A stretch of DNA of 64,000 bases from Acorus gramineus. Its lineage: Eukaryota > Streptophyta > Magnoliopsida > Acorales > Acoraceae. This document shows positions 10,673 through 24,166 of this stretch, piece after piece. The notes under the pieces are model-generated. The model saw nothing but the letters and a program-made list of their open reading frames with translations. It did not search any database and was not told the origin of the DNA. Positions within the stretch are counted from its first letter, which is position 1; each line of letters opens with the position of its first letter. The translations under genes were made by a program, and so were the position numbers. The stretch covers positions 6,070,478 to 6,134,477 of the forward strand of contig CM060855.1 of NCBI GenBank assembly GCA_030737835.1. Reading direction: 5' to 3'.

Positions 10673-13600
10673 GCCGGAATGAGAGGGAGGGCTAAATTAG
10701 AGGGAGGGGGAGGGAGAGTGTGAGTGAGTGAATGCCAGTTAAGAAGGTCGGAAGTCACCGCAACCGACAGTGTATTGATGGGCCCATCCACAGCACCCGA
10801 GGCCGAGGCATGTGAATGGTTCGGAGCGTCTTAGCTGTCCGTCTCACCGCGTCACGTGGTCCTGCCCATCACATCTTCTGCACCTCACTGTCATGTTATT
10901 TACGGGACACACCACAAATCATACTCTCTCTCTCTCGGCTCACAATCGGAGTGGTGTTTCTCGGACGCTACCGACAAAAACATAAATATTAAATTAATAA
11001 TTAACAAATTAGAGAAAAAAAAAATCAACGGGTCCACTAGTGCCGTCCAGTGGCGAATGCTGTCATCTTCGAAAAACACCATTCGCACAACTCAACTGCA
11101 ACTTAAAAATTAAAGTTGAGTCTTTACATGTTTCGGATACTGTGGGTAGTAGTTGAGTAATCTGGGTTGTTAGCATATCTATTAATGGTGAGCATGGGAC
11201 GATATTTGTATGGTAAGAAATTTTTTTGTCCTATGGATGTCCCTTCTTCCTTTCGATTCTAAAAAATTGCCAGCAAGGACATGGAAAAAAAATTCTAAGG
11301 TATCTATTATCTAAGACAACATTTGGTTCTATTTAAATAAAGCGATTCTGTTTTTAATTGAACAAAAAATTAAAAAGTGTTATTAAACGCATTCTAAAAA
11401 AACTGGTTTAATTAAAAAGTCAATTACTTTCAGTTTTTAATGCAAAAAAGTTGATTTTTAAAAAACGAAAAAAATTCGTTTTCCAGGAATCAATTCTATT
11501 TAAGTCACTTTGTTCAAAATCTTATTTTTCATACATGTTTCTAAACCGACCCTAAGATTATAAAGCAGGTGTTAGCTTTTAATTTTAGAGGAGCAACTGA
11601 TTCATGAACAAGTGTAGTATCTGAGTTTTCTAGGTAGATATACTGATATAGTATATCATATAAAATTATGAATGGTGTTAACTTTTAAAATTCCACTTTC
11701 TTTTTTTAAAAAAATAAATCTGGTTTGCTGTCGGAGTGCTCACCCAAATGCTTTTTGTTCTCTTTAGTCTACCTGTAGTGTTGTTTTTCTTTTTTGTATT
11801 TCACTTTGGACCATGCTGGATCAACTTCTTTGATACTGAATATCATTTCTCAAAAAAAAAAAAAAACAATAAAATCTTTAAAAAATAAAAATCTTATCCT
11901 TCATAAATCAATCCATCCACATTCATTCATCCTACCCACTCTCATCTATTGATTAATTTAATCCAATCATCCTATATAAGCAAGAAATAAAAACAAAAAA
12001 AAATAAATAAATTGAAAGAATCGAAGAATACAAAAATTAAATCAAAACATTCATTACATACCGTTGATTGGTGTTTGGTGACCGCTATGTTGATATATAT
12101 ATATAAAAAAAGGTTCAATTTGGGTATATTGAGGGTTATATAGCAAATATATTTTGGGGTTCTTCTAAAAAAAATTATGGGTTGGACTGGTATTTTAGGG
12201 TTTTTTTTTAGAGCGCAAATACATGAAACCTCATTTGCAGCCCAATACACTATGATCATAGTGTATAGCTTCTGTCATAACGTATGACATAATTTTATTT
12301 TTTATTTTTTAATTAAAAAAAAATACATTATTGTATTTCAACATATACATCATTTCATATAATAATATGTACTTCAAAAGAAAAGTGTATGAATTTTTTT
12401 TTTGTAAAAAAAAATAGTTGAGACTGCAATTGGGGTCACAGTGTATTTTTTTTCTTTTTTTAACAAAATATGGGTTGGGCTGTATTAGGGTTTTTTTTTT
12501 AATAAAACTGGAATGTACAGTTATTTGGTTTTTTTTTTAACAAAATCTGGACGGGCTACCAGCAACCCGTGGGCCGCTATTATTTGGGGTTTTTCTAATA
12601 ATCTAATTCGAGAATTTCTTACATGTTGCTATTGAATGGATTGTAATGTCATTTGATAATAGTCAAGCATAGATAAATTACAAACGATTTTGTTGAGTAA
12701 AGATGATCCAGACTTCAAAAACCTTGCGAGTCACGTTACTGCGTCATTCTTTTTAAGACAATATTTGCCCCCACCAGATAGTATGTAAGGGGTACAGTAA
12801 ATATGTCTACAGAATAACTCGAAGAAGAATTCCACCAACGTTTGCACTGTCGATGATGGAACAGAATACTGTAGTGGAACCCAAGTGAATCAAGACCCTT
12901 GTATTAGGCTCTGCAGAAACTCAATACATGAACAAACTTTAAGAAAAAGAGATGGCGACCAAGTTAGGTCGTCTAAAGTATAAAATGACGACCAAGTTCG
13001 GTTATCGAAAATTTAAAATGACGACCAAATTTGATCGATCTGACCGGATCCATGGGAATAGAAAAAACATCTTTTTTTTTTATTGGTAGGGTAAAAAAAA
13101 AATTTGGTGGGATAGACGGGACCCACTGCCATATGGAGTTGTGTGTGTGTTGTAATGCACCTGGTGCGGCTTCTGTAACACTGGAGAATCAAGAGCCATC
13201 CCATCAGTGTGTTGTAATCGCATTCGCACCAGCAGAATATTCAAAATGCGCATGGGGATCACCACATTTTAATACGGGGGGGTTGGTTGGGGTGAAATGG
13301 ACAACCAGACTAGAAGGTGTTAGGAAAAATTAATATATTTTCATAAAAATTATTAGATAATTTTTAAATAAAAATTAAAACTTTTGTGACATGTTTTATT
13401 CTCTCTTAAATGTATAGTTTCACATTGGTTAAAGGATGTGATAGAGCAGTCTTTAAATATACCGCATGTAGATCTTAGATAGAGACCCAAGCAAGGATTG
13501 GGGCATGTGAATTGCTTTTGCTTTTACTTTTGCGTATTTTGCATTTCGGATTTCAGATTCAGATTTGGACATGGGCTCAGCTGGAACGTTTTATTTTTCA

Positions 13601-15308
13601 CAACAATGTTTGAATTTGAATTTAAATGTTGGAAATAAATTTGATAACCGAAAACACTTACCATAATTAGCATGTATAATTATTACAAACGTTACACCTC
13701 CAATAGTCGTGTCTTTATATTTATAAAAAGGTTACCTTCACAGATATTCATAATATGCGAAAAAACTAAGTGTTTTTCCAGTAGATCACAAAGAGTTATT
13801 ATTTTTTTCTTGTTCTTTTGGACGATCAAGTCTGTGACTGATTCGACTTTCTTTCCTGCTTGCACCAAGAAGAGAACAACGATGACTTGGTGGTTTTATT
13901 TTAAGGGCAGATTGTCAAGAACGCTGTGCGATTGAAGTGACGTATTATATTATAGAGAGAGCGTTACCACATGACTCTCTGTCACACTTTCCTGATCCCT
14001 ATCTTCATATTCCCTCTGTTTTTTGTCACATTATTTTTTTCATTCAACACAAGGTGGTTGTGCTTTGAATGCATGGACGTAAACCCCAGGACCCTGACCC
14101 AGTGGTCGGAATCAGTCTATATTTTATGCAACTGGGACATGTAGATTACTGGGTACCTGATTCGAACGATATTTTGATAAAATTGGCGTGGTTCACATTA
14201 ATATTATTCTCTATAAATGTTATTAAAAATCTTGTGGTTGGGGATTACACACGTGCTTATAAGAGAGTTTTTATTTTTATTTTTGAATTTCTAGAATAAA
14301 AGAAGGATCACAGTTGAAGATTCTGCAGATCATTCACAACCAAATAGGATCGGGATGTCTGAAAACCATGGGCGGATATCTTTATTGGACCCCCGTATCC
14401 AGTCTTAGTCCTTCATTAAATGCGTTGATTTATGCACAAGATAACAACATCAACGGAGTTCCGTCACTAAATGCTTCTTAGGACCCGCTTGTGGTAAAGA
14501 CAAGCCATTAAGATGTTTATATCTGTTCTAAAAATAAATAATTTTATTAATAAAATAAGTAATTTTTTATTTAAATATATATATACTTTTTTGTTATTTT
14601 CATTAGAAAACATAGTAATAATAAAAGTTAAATTGTTTGGTTGATGAAGAATAAAATCTAAATAAAATATAAAAAATTGATTTGATTTGATAAATATGCC
14701 TTTATATCAGTGAATGAATAATACAATTACAGCAAAAATCTATAATATAAATATTAATTTATTCACACCAAATTCTTAATAACTATACTCATTTATTCTC
14801 TTTACTCGAGACAATCTTTTTTATTTTTTTAATTCCTCTGTTACCACCCATCCCTCTCCCTTTCCTCTGCCCAAACGCCCCCTCATGAATGACGCACTGA
14901 ACGTACCCAACAAAAGGCTCCAGTGAATATAAAAAGAAAAAGCGTCTTCGTCGCATCTTTTTTTTTTTTTCTGTCTTCTACAATGGGGAAAAGTGAGATA
15001 AATTTTATATTTTATTTATTTATTTGATTGGTCGCGAGAGAGAAATTGAGGCAGAAGGCGCTAACAAACATTGCCGTTCGCAAGACGGAGGAGACTCGGA
15101 CCAGATGGGGGCATTTCTTTGTAGGAGTAGGACGACAATAAAATAAAAAGAAAGAAATATTTTTTAAATGATCATAGGTTGGTCGGTGTGTGTTTCGTGT
15201 TTGTTTGTTTGTTTTTACTTCTGCGGTTGTCTTTCTTGTTCAATCGTCTCGTACCCAAACTTGGTTGTTGCGTGTGTATCCAATTCGCCTAAAAAAATTT
15301 AAAAAATT
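10673..15308. other. 4.6-kb AT-rich intergenic region
   Basis: No gene is supported. It holds a G-box-like CACGTG at about 10854, a perfect 22-bp palindrome at 12245-12266, T-rich tracts between 12100 and 12600, three 33-bp repeats at 12952-13050 and otherwise unassigned AT-rich sequence. Open frames here are short and lack family similarity. Confidence 0.5.
12952..13050. repeat. three imperfect 33-bp tandem units
   Basis: Units begin ATGGCGACCAAG, ATGACGACCAAG and ATGACGACCAAA at 12952, 12985 and 13018, each spaced by 33 bases. A spacing divisible by three would keep a frame, but no longer open frame encloses them. Confidence 0.75.
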
Positions 15309-15424
15309 ATTATATCTTGATTACTACCACCCCCAAAGTCCCGTTTTCAGGTAGTTGGGGCTCCTCCAATTCGTGGTGTGTCGGGGGAGGGAATGGAAAT
15401 GGAGGGGTAGTAGACACGCGTTTC

Positions 15425-15426
15425 GT

Positions 15427-15472
<46 letters not shown>

Positions 15473-15473
15473 G
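15425..15473. repeat. compound GT/GA microsatellite in the PP2-A13 leader
   Basis: About 13 GT units pass straight into about 12 GA units, ending 9 bases before the start codon of the PP2-A13-like gene, so the run lies in or at the edge of its 5' UTR. Its length is likely to vary between individuals. Confidence 0.9.
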
Positions 15474-15482
15474 CAGGAAGAG

Positions 15483-18400
15483 ATGGGGGCATCACTGTCG
15501 AACCTGACGGAGGGTTCGGGTGCGTCGGGGGGCCCTGGGCTTGGGGACATACCGGAGAGTTGCGTGGCGTGCGTGTTCATGCACCTGACCCCGCCCGAGA
15601 TTTGCAACCTCGCACGCCTCAACCGGGCCTTCCGAGGTGCCGCCTCCTCCGACTACGTTTGGGAGTCCAAGCTCCCACCCAATTATCCCCTCCTCCGCTC
15701 CATCCTCCTCCCTTCGTCGTCTTCGGCCAACAATTCCCCTCTCTCCAAGAAGTCCGTCTTCGCGCTCCTCTCTCGGCCCCTCCCCCTCGATGACGGAACC
15801 AAGGTACACCTTTTATTCCGCATGTCCAGTTTTTGCTACCCATGGTTAAGTGCATTCATTCATGGATCCTGTGCTGTCCAGGAAGTTTGGCTCAACAGAG
15901 TCACTGGTGGACTCTGCATGTCCATCTCGGCCAAAGCCATGACCATTACTGGGATTGAAGACCGGCGATACTGGACTTGGATCCCCACTGAAGAATCTAG
16001 GTGAGTCTACTCTAATGTCAGGATCATCTTCTCTTTCTGCATCAACAAGCGCTGCATCGGGGATGGCTTCCTATGCTATAGCAATTCACCCACCCACTGA
16101 TTCCATGAGAATTCTAAAAATGTGCACTTGCCTATATATTTTTTTTCTTTGCTTCTTGTGGTGTGACGAGCTCATCTTTTTGCACAAACGGTTAATTGTT
16201 ATTACTAGTATCAACAGAAGACTTACCTAAAAGGATAAGCTAGACTTCTGCTGCTCAACTGTTAGGTGATCTTTATGCAGGATTGAAAACATTTAACATT
16301 TCCTTGAAGAATTCACTGGAAGATTTGCACTTCTTACAATTGCCCCTAGTTCTGTTGAATCAGAGAAGGGAACCCCGATTAAATGTTGTGGAAGGCCTGG
16401 TTTGTGATGTTGTTGCACTTTGTGAACTTGTGATAGCTATATAGTTCTAGAGGAGCGAAGATAATCTGGTGATGCACGAAAGTGGAACAAACAATATCAC
16501 AGAGTAATTGGCTGTATGGTTTACAAGGATGCTATAATCCTTTTGAGGTATGGGTTTGACAATTCAACATCGATGGTAGTTGTATATTTGCATCTTAGGT
16601 GTATTAAAAGTCAAAGTGGAGTGGAACTGAGGCCAAGAATGGGGTGATGGAATCTAGAAGGAAACTTGATTTTTATTTTTTTAAAAACCACTTGTTGAGA
16701 GACGGTAAGGATAAGCATCGAAACATAGTGTTCATGTTATAATTACTCAGATGACTAACTACACGAAATTAATGGCCATAGAGTCACTTGGGAAGTCTAA
16801 TAGATAATAATGGAGTTCATAGACATTTGAGTATAGGGGGTGTTGATGACATCTAAAGGTTATTAGTAAGAGCCTATGAGGAATATAATTAAGAATTAGA
16901 AATATAGAGGACTGAGAGATTATAGAAAAGGAAAAGAAAATGATTTAGTAGGAGACGAGGTTATGAAGTGCACTATAGCTCACAATAGGTAGAATAATGC
17001 GCATCGAAGCATGGATCGTGTCTGTACTGATGTGTCAAGACTATGGTTTACTGAGTAATGCCAAGAGTGGAGAGATAAATGAAAGATGGAGCCACATTCA
17101 GAAACAGTCTATTTGATGATGTGTGTACATAATAGAACGTTTTCTTGTCTTCATTGTCTCATTTGCATACTGATCTACAGATTGGAAGCTACAATGGGTT
17201 TGGCTTGACATGTTTTCTCCCAAGTATATGGAGTCATCATATAACGAAGCATATAGTTTGGGAAGAATTAGTAGGACAAAGGGGGAGGAGTGCATAAGAG
17301 GAATTATATAAGAGAAGCATATCATCTGGGAAGATAGAAGGAAGGAGAAAATGGGGGAGGAGTAAGGAATAAAAAATATAAGGGAGAAAGAGAATGAAAG
17401 GGAGGGGTTGACCGCAAAGGGGGAGTGGGAAAGAGTATGTATTATGAAAGGCTCAACAATGTGGTCATTCACTCCCAGTCATGGGCATATTGATCAATAT
17501 ATTAAACTAAAATGTCCATTCATTCATCTGCATGTTCAGCACTCCAATCCAAGTAAATCTATTGTCTTTGAATAATTAGAAGCTTCTATCTAGATAACTT
17601 CAGGACAATTTAGAACAAACTTTTAATTGTCTGATATCTTGTTGGTTGGATCAGTGGGAGGGGCTATTATGTAATATGTATTGATACTAAAATTCCAAAC
17701 ATGAGCAATACTGGGAGATGGTTGTTATTCTTAGCATGCATAAGGTGTTGCAACAAAAAGAGAACAGAGAAGCATGCAAAATACAGCAGAGTTCCTCTTG
17801 AAATAGGCTAAATTGTTGTAGACCTGTGGCCGCATATCTAGCATTTTGTTATAAATTGAGCACAATGACACGATATTAATCTTTTATGTAACTAGTCTGC
17901 TTTAGGTGTCAAATGCAAATTTGGATGATGTTATCTGTGCATATGGGACACTGTTGCTTCATATGAATTCAAATGATGAATTCATTTTGTGCACATACAA
18001 TACTCTCTATTATTTACCTATTGAAATGATTAGTCTGATTTTATGTTTCTATGCTTTCAACAGTACTTGTAGTGAAGAGGCCATAAGTTCAAATCCCATC
18101 GCTTACCTATTAAAAAAAAAAAGGTTTTCAACAAGTACACAAATAAAGTGTGTTTCTTTCCCGCACCTCGTGATGATCATGACCTTTCAAGATACAGCCT
18201 TTTTGGCTCTTTGCTCTTTGGCCATCCGATGAGGAAAGTTATCAATGTGTGTACACTAATTTACAACATAACTACAAGTCGTTGCTCGCCCGTGTACCAA
18301 CTCTTTTCCATTTCCAAATTGACTTAGTGGAAGTCAAAAGATCCTGCAAGCATGAAATGTTGTTCATTATTACTGGTATCCCATATTCTATTAAAGGGGA

Positions 18401-19450
18401 TACATCTGGTTCTTTTTCATGAGAGAAATCTACCACCTTAAGTGTTAATAGTCCTCTTTTCTTGGCTAAAATTTCAACAAACCCTTTTGATTCAGTCAGT
18501 TACCTTGTAATTGTACAATCCAGAATCTCTCCTCACTGGATAAGTATAATGTGTTCTGTCATGCCATGTTGATCCTTGATATTATGCGGTCAAGCAGAGG
18601 GTTGGCATTCTTCTGTTGTACTGGGGATGCAGGCATAAAGTTATAATAACATCATTTTGACAGTGGATGGAAATTTCCCCCCTTAGAAACACGATTGCAT
18701 CCCCAATGGAAGTCTGCTAATGTATAATCTGCTTCCATGTGAACGTTGATCCTCTGGAAGAATCCTGCTCCATTTATGTCAGTGTGGATTACCCCTTGCT
18801 GTTCTTTTCCTTGCTGATGATCATTCCATGTGGTTTTCTTCTCTTTATTTTTTACCCTTGGTGATGACCTTCTGTGCCAAAAAAAAAAAAAAACTTTTAT
18901 TTTTCTATCCTTTTTTTGGTGGGTTATTTTGCTATCCTTGAATGCATTGAGGCGCGGTTTTCATAGAGGTCACTTAGCCCCCTTATGTGTTTTGTATTAC
19001 AGGTTCCATGTTGTAGCTTTTCTGCAGCAGATATGGTGGTTTGAAGTGGATGGTCTAGTAAGGTTTCCATTTCCTGCCGGTGTTTACAGCCTTTCATTCA
19101 GGCTCCATCTTGGGAAATTCTCCAAGAGGCTGGGGCGACGCATCTGTACCTATGAACACACTCATGGTTGGGATCTGAAACCCGTACGTTTTGAGCTATC
19201 TACATCTGATGGCCAGCAAGCAAGCCGTGAGTGCTGTTTAGATGATCCTGAAAATGATGACACATATGGGAGCAGCAGACGTGGGTGCTGGATAGATTAT
19301 TTGGTTGGTGAATTCATCGTCAGTAACTCGGACGAGATGACAGAGGTGAGGTTCTCGATGAAACAGATTGACTGTACACATTCCAAAGGCGGTCTCTGTG
19401 TGGATTCTGTTAACATCATACCAAGTGAATTGAGAGAGAAGAGAAAATAG
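15483..19450 (+). CDS. F-box protein PP2-A13-like (F-box plus phloem protein 2 domain), 3 exons, 295 aa
   Basis: Probable substrate-receptor subunit of an SCF (SKP1-cullin-F-box) ubiquitin ligase; the C-terminal PP2 domain is lectin-like in related phloem proteins, so glycan or glycoprotein recognition is possible but not shown. Exons: 15483-15803, 15882-16000, 19003-19450, all GT-AG, phases 0 and 2. The F-box (about residues 20-65) reads LGDIPESCVACVF...LTPPEICNLARLNRAFR. The PP2 part contains ITGIEDRRYW, QQIWWFEVDG, GKFSKRLGRR, HGWDLKPVRFELST and TQIDCTH-like MKQIDCTHSKGGLC. Order, length and N-terminal MGAS match Arabidopsis PP2-A13. Intron 2 is 3.0 kb. A weak TATA-like ATTATTATATC lies near 15306. 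Confidence 0.95.
16001..19002 (+). other. 3.0-kb intron 2 of the PP2-A13-like gene
   Basis: No exon of another gene was recognised. It carries poly-A/T tracts near 18110 and 18880 and a short B-box-like GTTCAAATCCCATC at about 18088 followed by poly-A, possibly a worn SINE tail. The donor is AG|GTGAGT and the acceptor TATTACAG|GTTCC. Confidence 0.6.
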
Positions 19451-20277
19451 GTCTTGAAGTAGAACGATGGTGTGACGGACGGTTGGTTGGTGCTTGTCAC
19501 AACTTGGTTTTTTTTTTTTTTTTCAAAGGTCAGTTGTGATTGTATGGTAATTGATGATGCATCTTGTGTGCTATCTTCCTACCACTTCTTTCTATCATGT
19601 ATCCAATTTTTGCCCTTGATATATACATATATTTATAGTTGTGGCTATTTCTCCATGAAAACATAATGCTTGCTGTCTATTGGTCACGATGACTTTGTAT
19701 AAAATGAATCAGTTTTCATGGTCATCTGGGAATGTTAGGATCCTGAATTGCAAGCTTTGCCATGAAGTGATTAATAGATTTTGATGTAGATAATATGTAG
19801 AGTAATTCAGGTTGGAGCAGTTTACATAGATTATATGTTAATGTTTCAAGGCCACTTTGTTTGATTGATGATGGGTACATGGTGAATGATATTGGCCTGT
19901 CTAATAAGACATGATTTAATAATAAAAGGAGAATGGTTGCGGGTGGCGGAGTTTGGTATTCCAGGAAAACAGAGAAGTGTACATAGCAATTGGATAGTCA
20001 AAATTTTGAATATAGGCTATTAGGAAAACCCAAAAAAAAAAAATCCACTTATATAAATGGTGTAAACAAAATATACTTGACAGCAGACTATTGAATTGTA
20101 AAGTACACACACAAAGGCATGCATATGAATGTAATGGTAGTCACAAATTTAATGATGTGGGGCTCCAATCCTAAAAATCCTATTTTCCCCTAGTAGTAGT
20201 AAAAGTGATTGATTCAGTGGGGGGGGCTCTGCCTCCGAGTCTTCGGCTTCGGCTCTTAATTGATTACGCTTAGTACA

Positions 20278-20316
<39 letters not shown>

Positions 20317-21000
20317 TGAAAGGAATGGTGGAAAAATGTAACCATGCACTGACGATCTCTCGTTTTCTGGCGGCTACAGTAGCAGCAGCAGCATTTGCTG
20401 ACTCTTTTCTCCTCCATTGTTTTACTTTTTTTTTCCCCCTCTTTATCTATACTATCTACGGTTTCCTAATTCGTTGCTTTCAACAACTGAGGCCGGCTCT
20501 GTCATCCATTGCATTGAATGCCGAGGAGGGGGGGGACCGTCCATAAACAGTCGTCCATACACACATGTACATATATAAACAGTTAAAAGAGTTTTGAGAG
20601 AGAGAGAGAAGAAGAAACTGTGTGTGTGCGTGCCTTGCTCAGCTTTTTTGCAGGTCCTCGAGTGGGTTTGGGTTTTGATGGATGGTCGCGGATCTACGGC
20701 CCCGTCTTTTTATTTTATTTGATTGTTTTTGGAGCAACGTGTCAGCCATGGAAAAGTGGGGGTTCGGTCGACAGATCGGGGTTTAAATGGGGACCAGTCC
20801 CCCTGACCCAGATAACGACCCCCTCCCTCCCTCCCTCCTCCTTTTTTAACCCACCTCGCGTGCCATTTTCAATTTTACCTTCCAATTCAACAAGGGTTAA
20901 AGAAATACAAATAAAGGTCTCGCGGAGCTTTTTCTTCTGCACAGCCCTTTTTTGCAGTTGGAGAGATCCTCGATTATCCTATTCCTATACTATATGAAGG
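19451..21000. other. intergenic region between PP2-A13 and HD-Zip genes
   Basis: Holds the 3' UTR of the PP2-A13-like gene, a GA microsatellite (about 20280-20313) and, from about 20380 on, AT- and CT-rich sequence that is probably promoter of the HD-Zip gene. A TATA-like CTATACTATATG lies at about 20985-20996, about 255 bases before the HD-Zip ATG. No further gene is seen. Confidence 0.45.
20280..20313. repeat. GA microsatellite
   Basis: About 17 uninterrupted GA units in the spacer upstream of the HD-Zip gene. Confidence 0.9.
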
Positions 21001-21251
21001 GAGGGGGGAGACCACCTCCGCCCCCTACACCAAAAAAAAAAAAAAAAAAAAAAAAATGAAAAGAAAAAGAAAAAGAAGAGATTTCAGAGTCAGCTGCAGC
21101 AGTACTGGCAGAGCAGCAAAAGCCAACTCATTCTCATGCATTCCTTCATATTCATACATACATATAGTACCCAAACCCAACAAGTCATTCATTCGAACTC
21201 CTCCACCAATACATTTTCTATGTTATTTTATTTTTGGTTTGAGCAGCAGCA

Positions 21252-22309
21252 ATGGCTTGGAACAACGCCAACTTCATATTGTACCCTGCTCGCTATGAGG
21301 AGTCCCTCACTTTCATCTACGACCCTGATCGTTTCTCCTCTGTCCCAGGTTTCTTCTTCATCACATTATATTCATGCATTCATTCATTTTTTTATTTTCC
21401 ACTTCTTCTTATTATATATTGGCAGTGGGTGTGCAAGGGATGGATCAAGCGGCGATTGCAGGGGAGAGGCTGCAGGCACAGCCGGTGACCGCGCCCGGCC
21501 GTGTTGGGGTGAGGGGGGGTGGAGGGTCGTCGGACGGCGGGGGGGCCGAGAGGAAGAGGAGGCTGTCGACGGAGCAGATGGAGCATCTGGAGAGGAGCTT
21601 CCTTGAAGAGTTCAAGCTGGAGCCGGAGCGGAAGATGAGGCTCGCGAGGGAGCTCGGTCTGCACCCGCGCCAGGTCGCCGTCTGGTTCCAGAACCGTCGC
21701 GCGAGGTGGAAGACCAAGCAGCTCGAACGCGTCTACTCTGCTCTCAAGCACGACTTCGATGCCGTCTCCAGGGAGAAGCAGAGGCTCCAAGAGGAGGTAC
21801 TTCATCTATCCTTCCAACACCAGTTGTCATAAGAAAAATATTTCAAAATTAATTCTGCGTTTAAAAAAATTAAAGATTTTTAAACACGGATCCAAATACA
21901 TTTTTTTAATATAAAAAATAATAATTTTTAAAAATTGAATTTAAAACCCAAAATTTTAAAAAAATCTCAGCGTTTCAATAACACATCCAAACCCAGACTA
22001 AGCATGGTAATGAGTACATGCATGCAGGTTGTGCGGTTGAAAGCAGTGCTGGAAGAGCGAGTTGACAAGCAGGACTCAACATGCTGTCCTACGGGGGAGG
22101 AGGAGGTCTCCGCCGAGGATGAGACGGTGGAGAGCGCGTCTGCTACTGCTACTGCTGTTGCACTGCATCGATCAAACAATTTCACACAGGGAAGCAGCGG
22201 CAGCTATCAGCCTCATCCCCATGTCCCGGCCGGTGGATCTGACTACGTATTCGACATGCAGGATTACAGTGACACATGGAGCGTTCTGCCGGGTTATGCA
22301 CTAAGTTAA
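21252..22309 (+). CDS. class I HD-Zip transcription factor (LMI1/ATHB51-like group), 3 exons, 249 aa
   Basis: Nuclear DNA-binding homeodomain protein that dimerises through an adjacent leucine zipper; class I members bind CAATNATTG-type sites. Exons: 21252-21348, 21426-21796, 22028-22309, GT-AG, phases 1 and 0. The homeodomain spans about 74-131 with [10 protein letters not shown] at its start and helix 3 [16 protein letters not shown]; the zipper follows at once with heptad L132, L139, V146, L153, L160. The acidic, Ser/Ala-rich C-terminus ends in an aromatic/acidic stretch ([16 protein letters not shown]), as class I activation tails do. The short N-terminus beginning MAW and the [11 protein letters not shown] zipper point to the LMI1/ATHB51/ATHB22 branch or its monocot counterparts; the exact orthologue is uncertain. 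The second intron splits the zipper, a position common in class I genes. Confidence 0.93.
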
Positions 22310-23867
22310 CCTTGCAATTAATATGAGCTGAAAGAGATGCTAGCAGAATCATCACTGATATGTAGCTCTGTGTGTGTGTTGGATTGTGTGCACTAGAGAC
22401 TTTAGAGAGTGATTGAGGGAATTTGCACTCGTGTATGTACATATAACCAACCACAAGTGAACTACTCTTCAGTGTTATGGGTGAATGTTTCTCTCGTGTT
22501 GAGTCCTATTAATGAATGTGATCAAATGGATTGTTAGAACCCCTCCATAACCGCAGCTTGTCTTCTCATCTTCCAATTGTTACATTTGTGTGTGATATTT
22601 TATATAATATAATATATACAGCCGGGAGTAGACCTTGGGTCACAATGGTGTGGATATCAATTTCATTAGAGGGTTTTTGACGGACACACTATAATTCTGT
22701 ATTTTGGGTTTGGTTTTATTTGACTTGAAGAATGGCTTTAGAGATGAATGTGGGGGGGTTTGAATAGGTTGGTCTATCCATCAATTTATTTCCATGGAAG
22801 ACTTATCATGGCAGGCAAATCTCATGCTACTATGCATACTGTCTGGGCTCACATAGACCCAGAAGTCCAGAACCATCCGTAAAAGGTTTGGTTTCATGGT
22901 TGATTGGATATGCTTTTTTTTTTTTTCTTTGTGAGGGGTTGTTAGATTTCTTCACTCTTTTTTTTTTCTTCCCCTTGAATCTAGATTTATTGTTTCTGTT
23001 CTGATTTTATTTATTTATTTATTTATTTTTTAAAAAAGAGTAGAATCAGAAGTATTAGTTGGTTTAAATATGGACAATTTGTAAAAAACTGACCCCCCTA
23101 AAACGAATATTATAACATAAATATTTCCCTCGAATGTTAGTAAAAAAATATCCCCAAGAGTCCATGACCCAATTAATGTTAGTCATCTCAAAATTCTAAA
23201 AATTGATTGGAATTTTGATGTTTATTTTTGCATTCAAAGTATTTGAGAGATGTTAATTGAAATGTATAGAGTGTGCAGGAGATGATTTTCAAGTAGGGTG
23301 AGTGAAAGTTGGTGATTGAGAGAAACGGAAAAAAAAAGGGCTTTAGGGTTTTCAGTCAATGACGTCTTATATATAATAACATGTCTCTCGTGTTTTCACA
23401 CGGGAGCACAAAACTAATTTGTTTTGTATTTAAATGCAACTGGAGACATATAATATATAACACAGGTTCTTTTTTAAATAGAAGGTGCTATATACATAAC
23501 GTACATCATCTCTAAAATAAACAAAAAGAAAACAATCGATCATTGCTGATGTGAGTCATGGGGCTATTTTTTTATTTTTTTCTAATATTCAAAGGGGGTT
23601 ATGTATGCTAATATTCATTTTAGGAGGGGCATTTTGCAAATTGCACTTTAAATATCACCTAAATTGGGACTGGCTACATGTCGTCGCTTTATGGAAAATT
23701 ATCCAATAAGACAAAAATAAAATATAGATGTCATCAAATATGAGTAATGATACTAGAAGACTTTCAATTGATATGATAGTTCCATTATGTCAACCATAAA
23801 TATGCATTCGAGTGGTCTAAATGATGCACTTGAAGATCAGGTCGTGCACAATTTTCATGTTACACTT
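22310..23867. other. HD-Zip downstream region
   Basis: Contains the 3' UTR of the HD-Zip gene and AT-rich spacer with ATTT repeats near 23010. No gene or clear element was recognised. Confidence 0.5.
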
Positions 23868-24145
23868 TAGGGTTTTTTATTTTTAAGTCCCTATAAACTA
23901 TACGATTTATTAATCGATTTTTCATTTCTTTATATTTTAATTTTAGTCACTAAATTTAAAGGATATGTTCATTTTTAATCCATCCCAGGGAGTAAAAAAA
24001 ACTAAATAATTTAGAAATAGGTCCCTCTCAGGGAGTAAAAAGGAACATATCCTTTCAATCTGAGGACTAAAATTAAAATATAAAGAAGTGAAGAATCGAT
24101 CACTAAATCCTATAGTTTGTGGGGACTTAAAAATAAAAAACCCTA
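23868..24145. mobile_element. foldback MITE, 278 bp, copy 1
   Basis: The ends are inverted repeats: TAGGGTTTTTTATTTTTAAG at 23868 and its complement ending at 24145. The arms stay complementary for about 110 bp each, so the whole element can fold into one long hairpin. Shared TA at both ends could be a TA target duplication. It has no coding capacity. A related, more worn copy lies at about 53388-53668. Confidence 0.8.
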
Positions 24146-24166
24146 CATTTTATTTTGAGTTCTGAG

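Noticed and set aside
11700-11865. Possible LINE 3' end with poly-A tail
   Set aside because: The T-rich text followed by 14 A resembles plant LINE tails, as do 8270-8400 and 26780-26935, but no reverse transcriptase sequence or target duplication was seen.
15317-15855. Several overlapping frames on both strands around PP2-A13 exon 1
   Set aside because: Shadows of a GC-rich exon; only the frame starting at 15483 gives the F-box and splices into the PP2 domain.
18060-18125. Possible tRNA-derived SINE fragment
   Set aside because: GTTCAAATCCCATC resembles a Pol III B box and is followed by poly-A, but no A box or defined left end could be found.
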